Source of the DNA: Fomes fomentarius
Lineage: Eukaryota > Basidiomycota > Agaricomycetes > Polyporales > Polyporaceae
Assembly (NCBI GenBank): GCA_022606135.1
Contig: JABYQN010000002.1
Coordinates: forward strand, 806,001-870,000
Reading direction: 5' to 3'
DNA length: 64,000 nt
The position numbers and the translations under genes were made by a program. The notes beneath the pieces are model-generated. The model was not told the origin of the DNA, searched no databases, and saw only the letters and a program-made list of their open reading frames with translations. Shown here piece by piece: positions 60,115 to 64,000 of this stretch; positions within the stretch are counted from its first letter, which is position 1, and each line of letters opens with the position of its first letter.

Positions 60115-61400
60115 ATGAATCAGGAAGCCGAACATGGTGGGGTCCTCAACTGGACGACCTACCCACCTCGATATCCTGGAGAGTTTCACGCGCACACATC
60201 GGCTACGCTATCTGTGTTCTCTGATGAATTGTATTTCACCATCGAAGGTCATCAAATCGGCGGCCACTTCGAAGTGTCGCAAACCGGAGAGCGCGGCTCA
60301 GGCGTCGTTGTCGTAGACATTGAAGCAGACTACCGTCGCGCCGATGTCTTGAATGACCTGCAGATCCTCCATCTTAGACTTGGCGAAACAAAGGAAGGAG
60401 TCGAGATCTTTGTACGACCTTCTCTTTCCCGATCCTTTTACTGACTAACTTGATGCTGTGAAATAGAGGACGGGTATTGACAGCCCTAGCTTGAACGGTT
60501 TCGACAATATCCGTCTTCACATTCATGCCCGCCTTCCTACACCAGCTTCGAGCTCGAACGACCGACTCAGGATCAACTCTCTAACTACAGATTTGCCCCT
60601 CTTCTCTCACCACCTCCACCGTCTCGCACAATCGGTGTATTTCCGCAATGTCGCGCTTCGGACGAATAATTGCCCTATTCAAGCTGACGTGAGTGTCTTT
60701 ACTGTCGTTGTATGGAATGAAATAGACCTGTTGGCCTGACGTCCCACAGTCCTTGGCTGTGGATGTGCTTTCATTCCGTACCGCCAATGCGAAGGTCCTC
60801 GGTACGATCCAGGTAGCCCAGTCGCTTCGTGTCGACACTTCCAACGCTCCAGTATCTTTGCATGCCAGTCTGCTTGACGGTAACGAGACATCCTCGACGC
60901 GCATGGTCATCGATACAAGCAACGGGTGAGCTCTGATGCCCATCATCCAAATCATGCCGATGATGAATCACATTCACAGACCCATCACAGCCGACGTACA
61001 ACTTGACTCAATCTCAGAGGACCCCAACGCTCGGGGTTCGTACACCATAGTCGCGCGCACCACAAACGCCCCGCTCGCCGTCAACTTCAGCGAGCACGCC
61101 GTCAACGCTCAGCTGAGCGCCACGTTGCAGACGCAAAACGCTCCTGCCCGCGTCAAGCTGCATCCGGCGTTCGAGGGGCGGTTCGAGCTTCATTCTTCGC
61201 CGTTCTTCCCTCCGAATATCTCGGAGACATATTCTCCGGATCCCGCGGGAATGGGGCGCACCAGAAGGGTGGTGCGGCAGAGAAGTGGGATGGGAGCCGT
61301 GCTATGCAGCGTTGAATGGCAGCCTGCGGCTCCCATGAGGCGGAGGGAGGGGCTTGTCAAGGTTCAGACGTGCAATTCGCCTCTGTTTCTTTCGCTCTAG
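60115..61400 (+). CDS. Beta-rich ectodomain protein (family member 4), no membrane exon found
   Basis: Four exons (60115-60411, 60467-60688, 60750-60925, 60980-61400) join in frame to 371 codons. The text follows member 2 closely: VLNWTTYPPRYPGEFHAHTS, GGHFEVSQTGE, LRINSLTTDLPLFSHHLHRL, DTSNAPVSLHASLLDG, ARTTNAPLAVNFSEHAV and QTCNSPLFLSL at the end, with the same intron phases. No signal or membrane helix was found upstream of 60115. The annotated start ATG 60115 may lie inside a longer first coding exon (an acceptor is possible at about 60098). The protein is either soluble, or its anchor exon was lost or lies unrecognised upstream. Function unknown. It is 55 kb from its relatives and on the opposite strand. 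Confidence 0.72.
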
Positions 61401-62391
61401 GTGTTGGCGTTCCTTGTTCCTCGCAAGGTGAGGGCTTGAGGTTTTCCGCGAATCACGGTCGTATCTCATCTGGCTGCGTAGCGGTGGAAATCAGTGGCGG
61501 CGGGCGCGGGCACAGACTTGTCTGAATGATTTCGCGCTGGCATGTGGGCAATGCACTTGTATTGATACACTCGCTCTGTTGATATTCTGAATCTGGACCT
61601 CAAATCTCATGCATCGTCTATGCTATGCTATACCTAGTAGTGTCATCTACATGCGCCTCGCAAGGAGTAGACGAGCCCGATCCTCTCCATGACATTGGTG
61701 GGTATGCTGCAGAGCCACCCGTTGAGGAAAATACGATCGTGCACGAAGGAAGTTTGTAGATTCGATTTACATGCATCAGGAAAGAGGACCGTCGCTGGAC
61801 TGTTCAGCTTTACTGCATCATGCTAACCAGTGGAGCCTTAGGAATCAACACTAGAGCGTCAGTCGAATAGTTGACTTAGTGTGTTCCACAAGTAGCTGGG
61901 ATGCAACTCGTATGTAGAATTTGTGAAGAGAAGGACTCATGAGTCAAGTTGAACTCCTCCAGATAGAGCGCGCGCCGTGGGAAACTATAGGACAAACAGG
62001 CTGTGCGGCCAATCCACGGCGAAGTTGTCGTTCCTGCGAGTCCTTCTCCGCATTATCGTCCAACCTTCGGTTTTGCACTCCTCCTCAAAGGCCTTCGGTA
62101 AAATACTTATATTGCGTGAGTTTGTTGCATGGGAAGAAGATTCCATTGAAAACAGTCTAGCAAAGATTCTCAGGAGTTTCTGCAAATCCATCAGCACTTC
62201 GCAGACACTGCACCGCCGCACCGACGTTGCCCATAGGAGTCAACGGGACCGCACAGTCGTGGGAGGTGAACTAGTCATCCTCTCAAACAATCTGATAGAC
62301 GGTATCGATTGCTATATAACGGTTGACTTGTCGTTAGGTACACTCAGGCTGTTAACTCCAAGACACGTACTCAACCAAGCACTTTCTTTGT
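61401..62391. other. Intergenic with a weak ORF
   Basis: A plus-strand frame at 61977-62411 stays open for 144 codons and a minus-strand frame at 61985-62221 for 78. They overlap and neither shows a known motif. The region should contain the promoter of the PARG-like gene. Confidence 0.35.
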
Positions 62392-63390
62392 ATGTCTTCC
62401 AATCCGAGTAGCTGTGATATGGGGTATCGTGCTCACAATAATACAAAATGCGCAACCCCTAGATCTAATATGGGCGACCGACGCGCAAAGCTGAGGGGTA
62501 TAGCTGAGAGCACTCTAGACGCGATCGACGACGGCTCGTATGTCTATCAAGGAACGACCTATGACCTCCGCCGCTCAACAGAGCGTTCGAAGCGCAACAC
62601 GACCTACTACGCGCCAGACTCTCTTCTCTCCTCATGGTCATCTGCTGCGGCACCCGCAGCATCTGCAGCACCATCGCAGCAAACGAAGATCTCCCTCCTC
62701 GAGATATCCACACTTGAAGGGGCACGGTATCTGCATGAGACGCTGCGCGGCGCCAATGGCGACTCGGACCGCGCCCAACCCACGCCGAAGGTTGGCGTAC
62801 TGAACTTTGCTTCGGCGAAGAAGCCCGGAGGAGGATTCAAATCCGGCGCACAGGCGCAGGAGGAGTCCATAGCGCGCGCCTCGACTCTCTACCCAACGCT
62901 GATGACGCGTGTCGCGCAGGCGTTCTATACCCTACACAATCGCGACCCGAAGGGGGGCTACTACACCCATGCGATGATCTACTCGCCTGGCGTTACCATC
63001 TTCCGCGAGGACAACGGCGACTTCGTCGAGCCATTCGAGGTAGACATCCTCACCAGTCCTGCGGTGAACGCCGGTGTCGTGAGACAGACGCTCTTTGGGC
63101 GCGTCGCGGGTCCGGGGGTAGAGGACAAGATCGAACAGGCCATGTATGAGCGCATGGGTCGGATCTTATACCTGTTCGAGCAGCAGGGTGTCAAGCACCT
63201 CGTACTCGGGAGCTTCGGAACGGGTGTCTTCAAAAACAATGTGGAAACCGTGGGGAGAATATGGGCCGACCTGTTGACTGGAGATCGGTTTGGACAGTCA
63301 TTTGAACACATCATGTTCGCGATCTTAGGGAAAGATACCTTCGAGACGTTCCAAACCGTCTTCGCAAGCCGGAGAGTAGATGGTGCATGA
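62392..63390 (+). CDS. Microbial-type poly(ADP-ribose) glycohydrolase-like protein (TIGR02452 / DUF2263)
   Basis: PARG enzymes split the ribose-ribose bonds of poly(ADP-ribose). A single exon of 332 codons runs from ATG 62392 to TGA 63388-63390. The bacterial-type PARG signature GGG-X7-QEE is present as GGGFKSGAQAQEES (about residues 145-158), with the two catalytic-region Glu residues intact. VGVLNFASAKKPGGG precedes it and YTHAMIYSPGVTIFR, LTSPAVNAG and LVLGSFGTGVFKNN follow, as in the macrodomain fold of this family. The N-terminus RAKLRGIAESTLDAIDDGSYVYQG also fits. An internal ATG at 62470 (MGDRRAKLRG) may be the true start, because family members often begin there. The absence of introns contrasts with its neighbours and agrees with a bacterial-type gene, though that does not by itself prove transfer. 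Confidence 0.93.
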   Translation: MSSNPSSCDMGYRAHNNTKCATPRSNMGDRRAKLRGIAESTLDAIDDGSYVYQGTTYDLRRSTERSKRNTTYYAPDSLLSSWSSAAAPAASAAPSQQTKISLLEISTLEGARYLHETLRGANGDSDRAQPTPKVGVLNFASAKKPGGGFKSGAQAQEESIARASTLYPTLMTRVAQAFYTLHNRDPKGGYYTHAMIYSPGVTIFREDNGDFVEPFEVDILTSPAVNAGVVRQTLFGRVAGPGVEDKIEQAMYERMGRILYLFEQQGVKHLVLGSFGTGVFKNNVETVGRIWADLLTGDRFGQSFEHIMFAILGKDTFETFQTVFASRRVDGA

Positions 63391-63612
63391 CGGGAGTCGG
63401 TGACTCATCTCGTATGAAGTAGGATAACCAGTAGGTGAGTTTGATACAGAGCTGTCGGGTCCCGCTTTAACTCGTGCGTGCAGATGAGATGGATATCTGG
63501 ACAGTGTACATCAGTTGCCATCAAGCTTTGTATCAATATTAACGAACGAGCACATAAACGAGCGAATATTATGATGAAGATCGGAAACGCTAGGTATTCG
63601 AGCCTAACAAGG
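63391..63612. other. Convergent spacer between the PARG-like gene and the NLP gene
   Basis: A 222 bp gap between two genes with facing 3' ends. Both terminators should lie here. Nothing else was recognised. Confidence 0.4.
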
Positions 63613-63975
63613 CTACAGCTCCGCCTTCTGCAGGTTGTTCTGGAAGTTCGCATCCTTGAAAGGAACATTTGCGCTCCCGAAATCGGTGGTTTCCAACGCG
63701 TTCCGCGCCGCATCCGTCAGGCTCTCCCACGCGATCAGTGGCTGAGTACCTCCGACTGTCGAAGTGAAGCCAAGCTGGTGATCCACGGGGAAGATGCTGA
63801 AGTACTGGATGAGCGGGCTCGTCCCGTCGAGGTTCGGGGACGTCGTAGTGTCGAAACCACCATGGGCCGAGGCAGCGACACCCAGGATGGTCGGGTTCGT
63901 CTTGTTCGGATCGTCTAGCCAGACGACAATGCCCTCCCAGTCGTGACGGTGGCCGAGTCCAGTTGAAGGCGAGTC
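63613..63975 (-). CDS. NEP1-like protein (NPP1 family), 3' exon, cut by the window edge
   Basis: NPP1/NLP proteins are secreted; cytotoxic members bind plant sphingolipids and damage plasma membranes, and others are non-toxic. The exon begins at 63975 behind an intron end (CTTAC branch-like motif and a CAG acceptor) and reads DSPSTGLGHRHDWEG. It contains the family heptapeptide GHRHDWE, followed by IVVWLDD and the typical downstream text up to the TAG at 63615-63613. The upstream exons, including the signal peptide and Cys residues, are outside the window. An ATG at 63980-63978 lies before the acceptor and is probably not a start. Whether the protein is toxic cannot be told from this part. 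NLPs are sporadic in wood-decay basidiomycetes. Confidence 0.88.
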   Translation of the reverse strand, partial: DSPSTGLGHRHDWEGIVVWLDDPNKTNPTILGVAASAHGGFDTTTSPNLDGTSPLIQYFSIFPVDHQLGFTSTVGGTQPLIAWESLTDAARNALETTDFGSANVPFKDANFQNNLQKAEL

Positions 63976-64000
63976 CTGCGACATACCAAACGTAAGCCTT

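Noticed and set aside
63978..63980. ATG at 63980 as the start of the NLP protein
   Set aside because: It would give a protein lacking the N-terminal half of the domain. A branch-like CTTAC and CAG acceptor just before 63975 indicate an internal exon.

Overview
This window looks like genomic DNA of a white-rot basidiomycete, most likely in the Polyporales. Genes are split by many 50-70 bp GT-AG introns. The contents include class II heme peroxidase genes with versatile-peroxidase residues, a GH71 alpha-1,3-glucanase, an F-box gene, multi-spanning membrane proteins and a non-LTR retrotransposon. The genus is inference; no database search was possible.

Layout. 1-5.2 kb: three minus-strand paralogs of a single-pass membrane protein with a beta-strand-like ectodomain (a fourth lies at 60.1-61.4 kb). 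5.9-8.2 kb: chaperonin subunit CCT8 (minus). 8.6-10.2 kb: a queuosine-salvage hydrolase, divergent from CCT8. 11.2-13.2 kb: a GH71 glucanase. 14.0-29.9 kb: an old tandem block duplication. Each unit carries a polytopic membrane protein gene and, further on, a minus-strand F-box gene. The F-box copy in unit A is broken and the one in unit B is intact. Unit A took a 5'-truncated LINE tail after the duplication, and unit B carries foldback hairpins that unit A lacks. 29.9-35.1 kb: two multi-membrane-segment proteins of unknown role. 37.6-41.5 kb: two further unrecognised proteins. 45.4-56.2 kb: an intact versatile-peroxidase-like gene and a second peroxidase copy. The second copy is dead: a 6.4 kb LINE with two intact ORFs sits in its second exon, and a TAG stop replaces the codon of the catalytic surface tryptophan. 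57.7-58.1 kb: a Dabb-domain protein. 62.4-63.4 kb: a microbial-type PARG-like macrodomain protein. 63.6 kb to the right edge: the 3' exon of a NEP1-like (NPP1) protein.

The housekeeping genes (CCT8, queuosine salvage) sit beside fast-evolving gene families and mobile DNA. The clearest biology is the peroxidase pair, which shows one lignin-degrading enzyme gene kept and its sister lost. The duplicated block provides internal empty sites that order the insertions in time. No operon-like or clearly new multi-gene system was found. The most novel candidates are the membrane-ectodomain family and the polytopic proteins, neither of which I can assign a function.
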